In this document: positions 1 to 7,932 of the stretch, one piece after another | How the letters are laid out: every line of letters begins with the position of its first letter | Numbering within the stretch: position 1 is the stretch's first letter | Source: JAHDHW01 sp964551455 | Lineage (GTDB): Bacteria > Bacteroidota > Bacteroidia > Chitinophagales > Saprospiraceae | Length of the DNA: 14,079 nucleotides | Assembly: GCA_964551455.1 (NCBI GenBank) | Contig: CAZKDA010000122.1 | Location: forward strand, 1-14,079 | Direction: 5' to 3' | Notes under the pieces: model-generated | What the model was told of the DNA's origin: nothing | Database searches by the model: none | What the model saw: the letters and a program-made list of their open reading frames with translations, nothing else | Made by a program: the position numbers and the translations under genes

Positions 1-2
1 AC

Positions 3-638
3 CCAAGCGGAGAAGTTTGGGAAATGGCCACGCCAAGTGATTACTTGCGGAATCCTCCCGGTGGAATTCAATACACTACTTTTGCAATTCCGGGTTTGAC
101 TGCATTTACAGGAGAAAGTGAGGACTGGATTGCCTCTTATGTAGATTTATCTGAATACGCCGGCGATGGAATCCAAATCCAGTTTCGCTTTGGAACAGAT
201 GACAACACAGCGCCACCACCGGCTGCCGGCTGGTGGGTGGATGATGTTGAAATCATGGATATGATCAATTACGAAGGTGAAGCCTGTGTCACTTCCGACC
301 AGGGAGATAATGCCTGTGCGAGCGCTCCTTCGCGGGGTACTATTGTCGATTCGGAAGGAATTTCCAGCACGAAAGACCTTACAAAAAATGTATTCCTCAA
401 TGTATTTCCAAACCCGGCAAGCGAAACGCTCAACTTTGCGGTAAGCAGTCCGGGCAACGATAACGTTACGATCTCCATCCTGACGATCGATGGCCGTGTG
501 GTCAATGAAAGATCGATCATGACTTCTGCTGCCACGCAGACATTTTCAATGGATGTTTCAAAACTGCCTGCCGGATTTTACTTTGTAAGAGCCAGCGGAA
601 AGCATGACATCACCGTTGAGAAGATTGTCATTCATTAA
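3..638 (+). CDS. C-terminal part of a secreted T9SS cargo protein (5' end outside window)
   Basis: The reading frame is open to the left edge (first full codon at 3), so the N-terminus lies outside the window. Numbering from the Met at 24, residues about 34-78 form a jelly-roll-like segment with a VDLSEYAGDGIQIQFRF stretch and a GWWVDDVEI motif. This resembles the beta-sandwich repeats next to catalytic domains in secreted M36/immune-inhibitor-A-type metallopeptidases of Bacteroidota. A low-complexity linker with two cysteines follows (88 and 98). Residues about 124-204 are a type A T9SS sorting domain, with the FPNP motif near 128, IDGRVV near 155 and LPAGFYFVRA near 181, ending in KIVIH. 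The protein should therefore be exported by a Sec signal (not visible) and T9SS, then released or attached at the surface with cleavage of this domain. A peptidase identity is inference; no catalytic residues are in view. The gene ends just before a shared terminator. Confidence 0.85.
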   Translation, partial: PSGEVWEMATPSDYLRNPPGGIQYTTFAIPGLTAFTGESEDWIASYVDLSEYAGDGIQIQFRFGTDDNTAPPPAAGWWVDDVEIMDMINYEGEACVTSDQGDNACASAPSRGTIVDSEGISSTKDLTKNVFLNVFPNPASETLNFAVSSPGNDNVTISILTIDGRVVNERSIMTSAATQTFSMDVSKLPAGFYFVRASGKHDITVEKIVIH

Positions 639-655
639 TACAAAACCTTCAAATT

Positions 656-693
656 AAAAAGCCTTTGGGATGCTACGTCTCAAAGGCTTTTTT
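656..693. terminator. Bidirectional intrinsic terminator between convergent genes
   Basis: An inverted repeat pairs AAAAAGCCTTTGGGA (656-670) with TCTCAAAGGCTTTTT (678-692) around a 7-base loop. That is a 15-bp stem with one G-T pair. The A-run on the left and T-run on the right give a U-tract on either strand. It lies between the stop at 638 (plus) and the stop at 719 (minus), so it can end both transcripts. Confidence 0.85.
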
Positions 694-718
694 AGTTTTT
701 CAAAATTTATTAAAAGGC

Positions 719-2050
719 TTACTCTTCTTCGTCTGTGTCGTTGTTTGAAAACAACTCACTTACCACCATGCTGCCGGAAATGGCCACATTGATAATTTCA
801 TCGTTCGGAAAAGTTGAACGGGCAGGAGGAGCTTTTTTCTGCTTCTTCTTCGAGGGTGTGTCTTCTACCTTGCTTTGGAGCGCCTCGGCTGCCTTTTCAA
901 GTTTTTCCTTATCCACTTCCAGCGCTTCTTTTGCCGCCTCCATTTCGGCAGCGATCTTTTCTTTGGCTATTTCTTTTGCCGCTTCTATCTCTTTTCTTTT
1001 TAAATCTTTTGCCCCCTGAATGCGTATCCGTTTTTCCAATTCGGCTTTGGTATCCATCATTTCTCCAAGCTTACCTTCTTTGGAACGGATGCGTTCTTCG
1101 ATCATTTTAATCTTGGCAAGGCGGATCTGCTCCTCGAGTTGCCCGTCAGAATTTTCAACCTTGCGATCCTGGAAACTATGCTCGCTCTTATCGCGCTGGA
1201 TCGACTTTTCCATTTTAGAAATGGCATTGAGCAGGCCATCATATCGTCGTTGCAAACGCTCCATCGGTGAATTTTCGTTGTACGCATTTTTGCCGAATCG
1301 CTTTTCTTTTACCACTTTGAAAGCGGCATCGAGGCGGGTCCAAATTTTTGAACGGTGCTCACGGGTGAATTTGGTATCGCGGAATTTGCGTTGCAGGTTT
1401 TTCAATTCATCGAACAAGACCGTGAGATTCATGCCGTCTTCGATCTTTTTTTCAATGTTTTCCAGCGCTTGTGAGAAGTTCTCAAATTGTTCTTTGGAAA
1501 AATTGCTGAATTCTTCGCTGATCGATGACCTGAGTGTTTTTAATTTTGAAAACAAATCGTTGGTGTAATTCCTGAGCGATTTAGCGTGATCCCGGAATAA
1601 ATTGTGCTCATTGACCTGTTCCTGTACTTTTGACCAAAAGGATTTCAGGGATTCCCAAATATCGCGATCAAAAGATTCGAGCGCTTCGATCCGCTCTTTG
1701 AGTTCACTGAGTTCGTCGATATATGTTTTATTCAATTTTGCAGAAAGCGAGATAAAATGCCACTCCGTTTGTGCACGGGAAATGACATCCGGCCGTTCGA
1801 CAGTCAGACCTTCGGGAAGCATATCTTCGCTAACTTTCAAGTCGCGCTCCTCATGCGTAAATCCTTCCGGGAAATCGACTTCCACGTCTTTGCGCCACTC
1901 GTCCATTAACTTGTTACTGAATTCTTCGGTGGCAACGGATTCCGGAAATGTCCAGATATCCACTTTGCTGTCGAGTGGTCGCAACCGCAGTGCGATCAAA
2001 ATTCGTTCATCCTGGGCATTATTGCCCCACAATACGATCTTGGTTTTCAT
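719..2050 (-). CDS. Coiled-coil protein with a possible DUF349-like central region, function unknown
   Basis: The protein has 443 residues, no signal peptide and no membrane segment, so it is probably cytoplasmic. Residues 1-100 are a compact mixed region beginning MKTKIVLWGN. Residues 105-125 are helical. Two segments, about 126-172 (DRDIWESLKSFW) and 212-255 (LFDELKNLQRKFRD, then IWTRLDAAF and KRF), resemble the helical DUF349 repeat in aromatic and charge spacing; this is by eye and tentative. Residues about 265-397 are a long charged coiled coil rich in A, E and K. Then comes a lysine-rich linker (400-407), a short hydrophobic patch (IINVAISGSMVV) and an acidic tail DTDEEE. The ATG at 2050 opens the frame cleanly. 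It stands alone on its strand with its own terminator. No enzyme motif is visible. A structural or nucleic-acid-associated role is possible but only a guess. Confidence 0.85.
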   Translation of the reverse strand: MKTKIVLWGNNAQDERILIALRLRPLDSKVDIWTFPESVATEEFSNKLMDEWRKDVEVDFPEGFTHEERDLKVSEDMLPEGLTVERPDVISRAQTEWHFISLSAKLNKTYIDELSELKERIEALESFDRDIWESLKSFWSKVQEQVNEHNLFRDHAKSLRNYTNDLFSKLKTLRSSISEEFSNFSKEQFENFSQALENIEKKIEDGMNLTVLFDELKNLQRKFRDTKFTREHRSKIWTRLDAAFKVVKEKRFGKNAYNENSPMERLQRRYDGLLNAISKMEKSIQRDKSEHSFQDRKVENSDGQLEEQIRLAKIKMIEERIRSKEGKLGEMMDTKAELEKRIRIQGAKDLKRKEIEAAKEIAKEKIAAEMEAAKEALEVDKEKLEKAAEALQSKVEDTPSKKKQKKAPPARSTFPNDEIINVAISGSMVVSELFSNNDTDEEE

Positions 2051-2244
2051 AAATGCAGGTATGTGGTTACGTTTACAATAAAACTATCTCTCGAAGCAGA
2101 ATTGACTGATAGCAAAGGATTTTCGTCCGTGTAAAAGGTGATAGACAATAGAAGCTAGTACCTACAATCGGGTGAAAAGTGATGATTTGTCAAAACAATT
2201 TCCTTTTAAATATAGAGAATTGCTATTTAACCATCAAGTTTTGT

Positions 2245-3288
2245 TTATATTTTCTCCGTTGTTTTTCCTTTTTGAAACGTCACAGAAGGATTACAAAGAT
2301 TATTTGCAACGAGATATTCGGCGATCTGGATAGCGTTTGTGGCAGCTCCTTTTCGGAGGTTATCCGCTACGATCCACAGATTGAGGGCATTGGGTGCGGA
2401 ATGGTCCCGACGAATCCTTCCCACAAAAACTTCATCGCGATTTTTTGCGAAAAGCGGCATGGGATATTTGTTGTTTCTTACATCGTCCATCATTTCGATC
2501 CCGGAGGTATCCCTCAAAATGGCTCTGATCGCTTCCAACTCAAAAGGCTGCTCGAATTCGACATTTACACTTTCGGAATGTCCGCCGTGAACAGGAACAC
2601 GCACCGCCGTGGCTGTGATCCGAAGGCTTTCGTCATTGAGGATTTTTCGCGTTTCATTCACCAGTTTCATTTCTTCTCTGGTGTAGTCGTTTTCCAAAAA
2701 TATATCACAATGGGGCAGGCAATTGTCGTAAATAGGGTAGTGGTAAGCCTTTTCTTCAGCAGGTACAGCTTTTCCGGCCTTTTCAGCATCGAATTGTTTT
2801 ACCGCTTTGACGCCTGTACCGGTGATGGATTGATAGGTTGAAATGACCAGTCTTTTTATTTTGAATTGCTTGTGGAGCGGCGCCAGAGCCATCACCATCT
2901 GGATCGTGGAGCAATTGGGATTGGCTATGATCTTATCATCAGCGGTGAGTACATCGGCATTGATTTCCGGCACTACCAGCCGGATGTCCGGATCCATCCG
3001 CCATGCGGAGGAGTTGTCAACAACGGTGGTTCCGACTTCGGCGAACCGCGGCGCCCATTCCAGCGACGTAGCTCCGCCGGCAGAAAAGATCGCAATATCC
3101 GGGCGCCTTTCAATGGCTTCTTCCATGCCAATCACCATGTAAGGTATTCCGCGAAAAAAAACTTCCTTGCCGACTGACCGCGATGAGGCCACCGGCATAA
3201 ATTGAGTTATCGGAAAATTGCGCTCCTCAAGCACTTTACACATTACTGTTCCTACCAAACCTGTTACGCCGATAACTGCTACTTTCAT
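2245..3288 (-). CDS. asd: Aspartate-semialdehyde dehydrogenase
   Basis: This enzyme makes L-aspartate-4-semialdehyde from aspartyl phosphate using NADPH, the branch point to lysine/diaminopimelate, threonine and methionine, in the cytoplasm. The 347 residues match the usual family length. The N-terminus has the dinucleotide-binding loop GVTGLVG (7-13). SSR at 35-37 lies in the NADP-phosphate contact region. FSAGGATS (68-75) is family-typical. NPNCST carries the catalytic cysteine at 126. QSITGTG spans 153-159. RVPVHGGHSE (230-239) supplies the substrate-binding arginine 230 and the expected catalytic histidine 237. The C-terminal NLWIVADNLRKGAATNA helix completes the family signature. All key residues are intact. 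It is monocistronic here and divergent from the lamin-tail gene, with a -7-like box about 75 bases upstream. No lysine riboswitch is evident in the short leader. Confidence 0.97.
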   Translation of the reverse strand: MKVAVIGVTGLVGTVMCKVLEERNFPITQFMPVASSRSVGKEVFFRGIPYMVIGMEEAIERRPDIAIFSAGGATSLEWAPRFAEVGTTVVDNSSAWRMDPDIRLVVPEINADVLTADDKIIANPNCSTIQMVMALAPLHKQFKIKRLVISTYQSITGTGVKAVKQFDAEKAGKAVPAEEKAYHYPIYDNCLPHCDIFLENDYTREEMKLVNETRKILNDESLRITATAVRVPVHGGHSESVNVEFEQPFELEAIRAILRDTSGIEMMDDVRNNKYPMPLFAKNRDEVFVGRIRRDHSAPNALNLWIVADNLRKGAATNAIQIAEYLVANNLCNPSVTFQKGKTTEKI

Positions 3289-3363
3289 TTTATTAATTTT
3301 TTGAACTCGTTAGTAAAATGTTTTTTTGTATCAACCCTTTGTAAAAAAGCGGACAATGAATCA

Positions 3364-3371
3364 CAAAGATA
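3364..3371 (-). promoter_or_regulatory. Putative -7 promoter element for asd
   Basis: On the minus strand this reads TATCTTTG, an exact match to the Bacteroidota sigma-A -7 consensus TAnnTTTG. Transcription would start near 3357-3360, giving a leader of about 70 bases before the asd ATG at 3288. No convincing TTTG -33 element lies at the usual spacing, which lowers confidence. Confidence 0.4.
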
Positions 3372-3392
3372 AAGTCATTTCCATTTTATTAC

Positions 3393-3400
3393 TATTTTTG
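3393..3400 (+). promoter_or_regulatory. Putative -7 promoter element for the lamin-tail gene
   Basis: TATTTTTG matches TAnnTTTG exactly and ends only four bases before the ATG at 3405. If it is used, the start site would fall at or almost at the start codon, giving a leaderless or near-leaderless mRNA. No clear -33 TTTG is seen; that position would overlap the opposing asd promoter region. In AT-rich DNA a chance match is possible. Confidence 0.35.
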
Positions 3401-3404
3401 AAAA

Positions 3405-6400
3405 ATGAAAGAATTATTTTTTTTACTTTCCTTTATCTGCATTTCCAATCTTGTCTTTTCCCAGTTTCAGGACAATTTTGACGATAATTCTTTTCCCAAC
3501 GATCCCGACTGGTTTGGTGATACGGATATTTATATTGTAAACGCTTCCAACGAATTGCAACTCATGGACGACGACGGCGGGCAATCCGCTGTTTATGCTT
3601 TCGTCAACACTGCCGATAGTACAACCTGGGAGTTTTACTTTCGCCTTGAATTCGACCCCTCAGCCACCAACCGCCTGAAAGTATTCCTGGCTTCGGATTC
3701 GCCGGACCTGCTTGGCGATCTGAACGGATATTTTCTACAGATCGGGCAAACCGGCAGCGATGACGCGCTCGAACTTTGGCGGCAGGATGGCTCAACCAAA
3801 ACCATGATCCTTGAAGGTACTTCCGGCAGCGTGGCGTCGGAACCTTCCGTCAGGATCAGAGTGACCAGAAACGAATCCGGAATGTGGGAGCTTTTTGCTG
3901 ATCACAGCGGAGGAACAGATTTTCAGCTTGAAGGTAGTGTCCTCGATGACGTCCATCAGGCTGGCAGCTATTTCGGCTTTCATTGCATTTACACCGCCAC
4001 GAGAAAAGATAAATTTTATTTCGACGATATTATAATTGGCCCCATTGCCGTCGATGATACTCCGCCTGCATTGCTCAATGCCGTTCCGCTTGATGCCAAC
4101 TCAATAGAAGTCAGTTTTAACGAAGCTTTGAGCCAGAGCAGCGCTGAAGATATTTCAAATTATGACATCGACAACGGCATTTCTGTAAGCGAAGCCACGC
4201 TGACCGCCAATCCGCTGGTGGTAGTACTTTCAACTTCCATGTTGCTCAGCGGCCAGCAATACCAACTCACAACTTCCGGCATCGAAGATCTGAGCGGAAA
4301 TCCATCCGGCCAGGAGTTTTTCGATTTTGTGTATTATGAAATTTCGGAACCCGAACCTTATGATATTCTGATAACGGAACTGTTGCCAGACCCCGACGCC
4401 GGAGTCGGAAGCCTGCCGGATGCAGAGTTTTTCGAGTTGTACAACCGAAGCAACAAGGCATTCAACCTCGCTGGATTTGAAATCGCAGATGCTTCCGGAG
4501 GGAGAACACTGCCATCGTATATTTTCCCGCCGGACAGCTACCTCATCATCTGCAATGCCAATGCCCTCAACAGTTTTACAGGTTATGGCGCTGCGATTGG
4601 CATTTCCGGCATTTTTGCGTTGAATGACGATGGCGATGACCTGAGTATCGCCGATGCTGACGGCAATATCATCCACGCCATTTCCTACACACGCGCCTGG
4701 TACCAAGACCCGGACAAGGATGATGGCGGCTGGTCGATCGAAATGATAAACCCCAACCTCTTTTGCCAGGGGCAGGACAACTGGCGGGCTTCCAACGACC
4801 CGGCAGGAGGCACTCCGGGGCAGCAGAATTCTGTGTTTGACAACAATCCCGATGTTCAGCCTCCATCGCTGATCGATGTCATTCCCCTTGCCAGTGACCG
4901 AGTGCGGGTGTATTTTGATGAGATCATGGACGCCAATGCAGAAAACCCATCGGCATACCTCATCAATGGAGCGGGGAGCGTGATCGAAGCAGTTTTGGAA
5001 TTGCCACAACGAAAAACGGCGCTGTTGACTATCGACGCTCCTTTTTTTACAGATCAAACCACTTATACCTTAACAGTTGATGAAGCGGTATCGGATTGCT
5101 CCGGCAACGGCATTGGGGTCAATAATACATTCCAGTTCAAGTATTACGAAGCACAGCCAGCAGCCCGATACGATATTCTGATCAATGAAATATTTGCGGA
5201 TCCGACTCCTGTCATTGGTTTACCGGAACAGGAGTTTATAGAACTTTACAACCGTTCCGGCAAGGTGATTAACCTCGAAAATTTTATCCTTTCTGCCGGG
5301 AGTAGCGAATCATTATTGCCTTTTCAACTGTTTATGCCGGGGCAGTTTCTCATCGTTTACAGGAGCGGGGGACACAGCTTCGGCGAGTATGGCGACACGC
5401 TGGTTTTGGAAACTTCATTTTCATTGCCGAACGAATCGGGCGAACTGGAATTGATCGACCCGCAAGGAAATACCATTCATGCCGTCGCCTACCATATCGA
5501 CTGGTACAGAGATAACACCAAGAGAAATGGCGGCTGGTCGCTGGAGCTGATCAACCCGGATGCTCCCTGTGATTTTGAAATGAACTGGCGGGCCTCCGTC
5601 AATGCCGCCGGCGGTACGCCCGGAAGGGAAAATTCCGTATTGGACAAACAGCCGGATACGCAAAGTCCCGAACTGGTGAAGGCTTATCCCATAAGCCCTT
5701 CGATGGTGGAACTTACCTTCAGCAAAGCCCTGGATGCAGCCACTGCGGAGAATCCCGAAAATTATGTCATTGAAGGGATTCCGGTGACTGATGTCCACCT
5801 GCTTCCTCCATTGTTCAATGTGGTTGCAATTACGCTTGGTACAGCTTTGCAGGAAGGGCAGATTTATACCATCAGTTTGCTTTCGGCACTAACTGACTGC
5901 GTGGGAAATTCTGCGGCGAACACATTTGGCCGCGTAGCGCTACCGCAGGAAATCGATGCCAATGACATCATCATCAATGAGATCCTTTTCAATCCGCAAA
6001 CAGGGGGACAGCGGTTCATTGAATTGTACAACCGCTCATCCAAAACCCTCGACATCGGCGAATTGATCGTTGCATCGCGAAACCCGGCCAGCAACGACAT
6101 CGAAAGGTCGGAGGCTATCTTGACAAATTCATTATTGTTTCCAAACGACTACGTTGTGATAACATCTTCGCCCGCCGATATCCAAAGCCGGTATTTTGTA
6201 AAAGCCCCCAATGCGCTCGTTGCCAATACATTACCAACATATAATGATAAACAGGGAACGGCGCTGATCTACACGGCGGAGATCCTGGGAGAAAAGATCA
6301 TTGATGAATTTCGGTATTCGGAGGATTTTCATAACCGGCTTTTACGGGATAAGAACGGAGTATCCCTGGAAAGGATCAACCCCGATGGTGCAACCAACGA

Positions 6401-6812
6401 CAGCAATAACTGGCACTCGGCGGCGACAAGTGTGGGTTATGCTACGCCCACTTATCAAAACTCTCAATATTTGGAAACGGGAGCAGAGGGTGACGACATT
6501 TTTTCAATACCAAACACTACTTTATCACCTGACGGCGACGGCCATGAAGACTTTTTACTTATCGATTACAAAACTGATCAGCCCGGTTATCTGGCCAGCA
6601 TCCGTATTTTCGATGCACAGGGCAGGATCGTTAAAAATCTCGTGAGCAATGAGTTGCTTGCTTCCGCCGGGACATTCAAATGGGATGGCGATACGGACGA
6701 CGGCAGAAAACCGGCAATTGGCATCTACGTCGTTTGGATAGAATATTTCAATCCCGATGGCGAGGTCAGATATATGAAAAAAACTTGTGTAGTCGCGGCC
6801 AGATTAAATTGA
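3405..6812 (+). CDS. Secreted multidomain protein with three lamin-tail and three Ig-like domains
   Basis: The 1135-residue protein begins with a signal peptide (MKELFFLLSFICISNLVFS, cleavage probably before Gln20). Residues 21-212 look like a LamG-type beta-sandwich. Then come alternating modules: Ig-like about 217-312, lamin-tail 318-476, Ig-like 484-582, lamin-tail 588-746, Ig-like 752-846, lamin-tail 853-1018. Each Ig-like unit has the SbsA/Big_5-type pattern of DxxPPxL near its start and D(L/C)xGN near its end. Each lamin-tail domain starts DI(L/I)I(T/N)E and contains ELYNRS (345, 614 and 874). The first two share GGWS(I/L)E(M/L)INP and NWRAS..AGGTPG. Residues about 1036-1132 are a FlgD-like Ig domain starting SPDGDGHEDF and containing FDAQGRIVKNLV and a WDGDTDDGR loop. 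No classical type A sorting domain is present, so the last domain may do that job. The protein is probably exported to the surface or medium; ligand unknown. Confidence 0.93.
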   Translation: MKELFFLLSFICISNLVFSQFQDNFDDNSFPNDPDWFGDTDIYIVNASNELQLMDDDGGQSAVYAFVNTADSTTWEFYFRLEFDPSATNRLKVFLASDSPDLLGDLNGYFLQIGQTGSDDALELWRQDGSTKTMILEGTSGSVASEPSVRIRVTRNESGMWELFADHSGGTDFQLEGSVLDDVHQAGSYFGFHCIYTATRKDKFYFDDIIIGPIAVDDTPPALLNAVPLDANSIEVSFNEALSQSSAEDISNYDIDNGISVSEATLTANPLVVVLSTSMLLSGQQYQLTTSGIEDLSGNPSGQEFFDFVYYEISEPEPYDILITELLPDPDAGVGSLPDAEFFELYNRSNKAFNLAGFEIADASGGRTLPSYIFPPDSYLIICNANALNSFTGYGAAIGISGIFALNDDGDDLSIADADGNIIHAISYTRAWYQDPDKDDGGWSIEMINPNLFCQGQDNWRASNDPAGGTPGQQNSVFDNNPDVQPPSLIDVIPLASDRVRVYFDEIMDANAENPSAYLINGAGSVIEAVLELPQRKTALLTIDAPFFTDQTTYTLTVDEAVSDCSGNGIGVNNTFQFKYYEAQPAARYDILINEIFADPTPVIGLPEQEFIELYNRSGKVINLENFILSAGSSESLLPFQLFMPGQFLIVYRSGGHSFGEYGDTLVLETSFSLPNESGELELIDPQGNTIHAVAYHIDWYRDNTKRNGGWSLELINPDAPCDFEMNWRASVNAAGGTPGRENSVLDKQPDTQSPELVKAYPISPSMVELTFSKALDAATAENPENYVIEGIPVTDVHLLPPLFNVVAITLGTALQEGQIYTISLLSALTDCVGNSAANTFGRVALPQEIDANDIIINEILFNPQTGGQRFIELYNRSSKTLDIGELIVASRNPASNDIERSEAILTNSLLFPNDYVVITSSPADIQSRYFVKAPNALVANTLPTYNDKQGTALIYTAEILGEKIIDEFRYSEDFHNRLLRDKNGVSLERINPDGATNDSNNWHSAATSVGYATPTYQNSQYLETGAEGDDIFSIPNTTLSPDGDGHEDFLLIDYKTDQPGYLASIRIFDAQGRIVKNLVSNELLASAGTFKWDGDTDDGRKPAIGIYVVWIEYFNPDGEVRYMKKTCVVAARLN

Positions 6813-6820
6813 AAAAATAT

Positions 6821-6828
6821 TATATTTG
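6821..6828 (+). promoter_or_regulatory. Possible -7 promoter element upstream of the EEP-kinase unit
   Basis: TATATTTG matches TAnnTTTG exactly, 8 bases after the lamin-tail stop codon and about 140 bases before the ATG at 6970. No -33 element is seen at proper spacing. It is the only exact consensus match I noticed in this gap, so the two-gene unit may start here, but the support is weak. Confidence 0.25.
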
Positions 6829-6969
6829 ACAAATTATTACAAAAGCTGTTTAAGCTTCAAGGTATTAAAACGAAATACTTGCCTTCCTTAAAGAGTATGC
6901 ACAGGTTGAAAAGGACGCTGTCCTTATTGATGAATTGAGCAAGTTAACCGGTTTCTATTATTACACTTC

Positions 6970-7932
6970 ATGGTTACAAAAATACTCACAAACAGTTTTG
7001 TTCAATTGGTTTTAATCAGCCTGATCCTGCTTGGCGCAGTCCTTTGTGTTTTTACACCCAATTATTTTGTTTTTAAAATGGGAGCGCGTTTCGCCGTACA
7101 GATCATGTTGGGGTATTTGATGTTGGGGATCGTTTTCCTGATGTCGCGCCAGCAAAAATTGATGTTCACGAGTTTTGCCTGTTGTGCAGGATTGTGTTTG
7201 TTTTTGAAATATGCCTCGGACGGCCAGCTCGCATTTCCGGCGAAATATGACGAACAGACCTTTGACGTTGCGCATTTCAATGTTTCTGCTTCCACCATTG
7301 ATTTTCAAAAAACGATTGACGAAATTTTGGCCGTAAATGCGGATGTCATTTCGCTACAGGAAGTTACCCCTGACTGGGATGCTGAACTAGAAGCAGCCTT
7401 GTCTGAAAAATATCCGTTTTCCAAAACCCTGGTGCGTCTTGATCCTTTTGGACTGGCTATTTACAGCCGCTATCCCTTTGTGAGCATTGATACCTTTATG
7501 TTTGAAGATATTCCCAATATCATCGGCACCGTTCAGCTTATGGACGTAGAGCAGGAAGTTTGTATCATTGCGTCTCATGCACTTCCGGTTTTTTACACGA
7601 GCGATTTTGAAAGACAGCGCAAACACCTGATGACCATAGCCGGATATACCCGCCATACCAATTGCCCTGTAATTACGGTAGGCGATTACAATGCAGTTCC
7701 CTGGTCTTATGAGATCCAGGATTTCAAATTTGCTGCAAACCTCAACGATAGCCGCAGGGGATTCATGCCTGCTTCCAATGGTGCATTTTCATTGTTCCAA
7801 ATCCCTTCCGACCATATTTTTTACTCCAGCCACATGCGTTGTGTCGGCTTCCAGGAGATCAATTCCTCCTCTGGGCATCTGGGCATTTTCGGCTCTTTCC
7901 AGTTTAACAAAAATTCCCAACCTTCATTATAA
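6970..7932 (+). CDS. Membrane-anchored endonuclease/exonuclease/phosphatase (EEP) family protein
   Basis: The 320-residue protein has three predicted membrane segments (about 10-30, 38-58 and 64-80) followed by an EEP catalytic domain (about 97-315). Visible EEP motifs are: HFNVSAS with metal-region Asn104; ISLQEVTPDW with Glu131; FGLAIYSRYPF (160-170); ASHALPV with His203; VGDYNAVPWS with Asp239 and Asn241; and SDHIFYS with Asp281-His282. The final motif, usually S-D-H, reads S-G-H here (His303). The family cleaves phosphodiesters or phosphomonoesters of nucleic acids, lipids or sugars. The membrane anchor argues against a DNA-repair role and recalls VanJ- and YafD-type proteins; substrate is inferred, not shown. 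Three spans with the N-terminus inside would place the domain in the periplasm. Its stop codon abuts the ATG of the downstream lipid kinase, implying co-transcription. Confidence 0.9.
   Translation: MVTKILTNSFVQLVLISLILLGAVLCVFTPNYFVFKMGARFAVQIMLGYLMLGIVFLMSRQQKLMFTSFACCAGLCLFLKYASDGQLAFPAKYDEQTFDVAHFNVSASTIDFQKTIDEILAVNADVISLQEVTPDWDAELEAALSEKYPFSKTLVRLDPFGLAIYSRYPFVSIDTFMFEDIPNIIGTVQLMDVEQEVCIIASHALPVFYTSDFERQRKHLMTIAGYTRHTNCPVITVGDYNAVPWSYEIQDFKFAANLNDSRRGFMPASNGAFSLFQIPSDHIFYSSHMRCVGFQEINSSSGHLGIFGSFQFNKNSQPSL

Noticed and set aside
2179..2841. Plus-strand open frame (220 codons) opposite asd.
   Set aside because: Shadow of asd; no family features and poor start context.
4230..5057. Long minus-strand open frame (275 codons) opposite the lamin-tail gene.
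   Set aside because: Lies entirely within a clearly coding gene on the other strand; composition and lack of motifs mark it as an antisense shadow.
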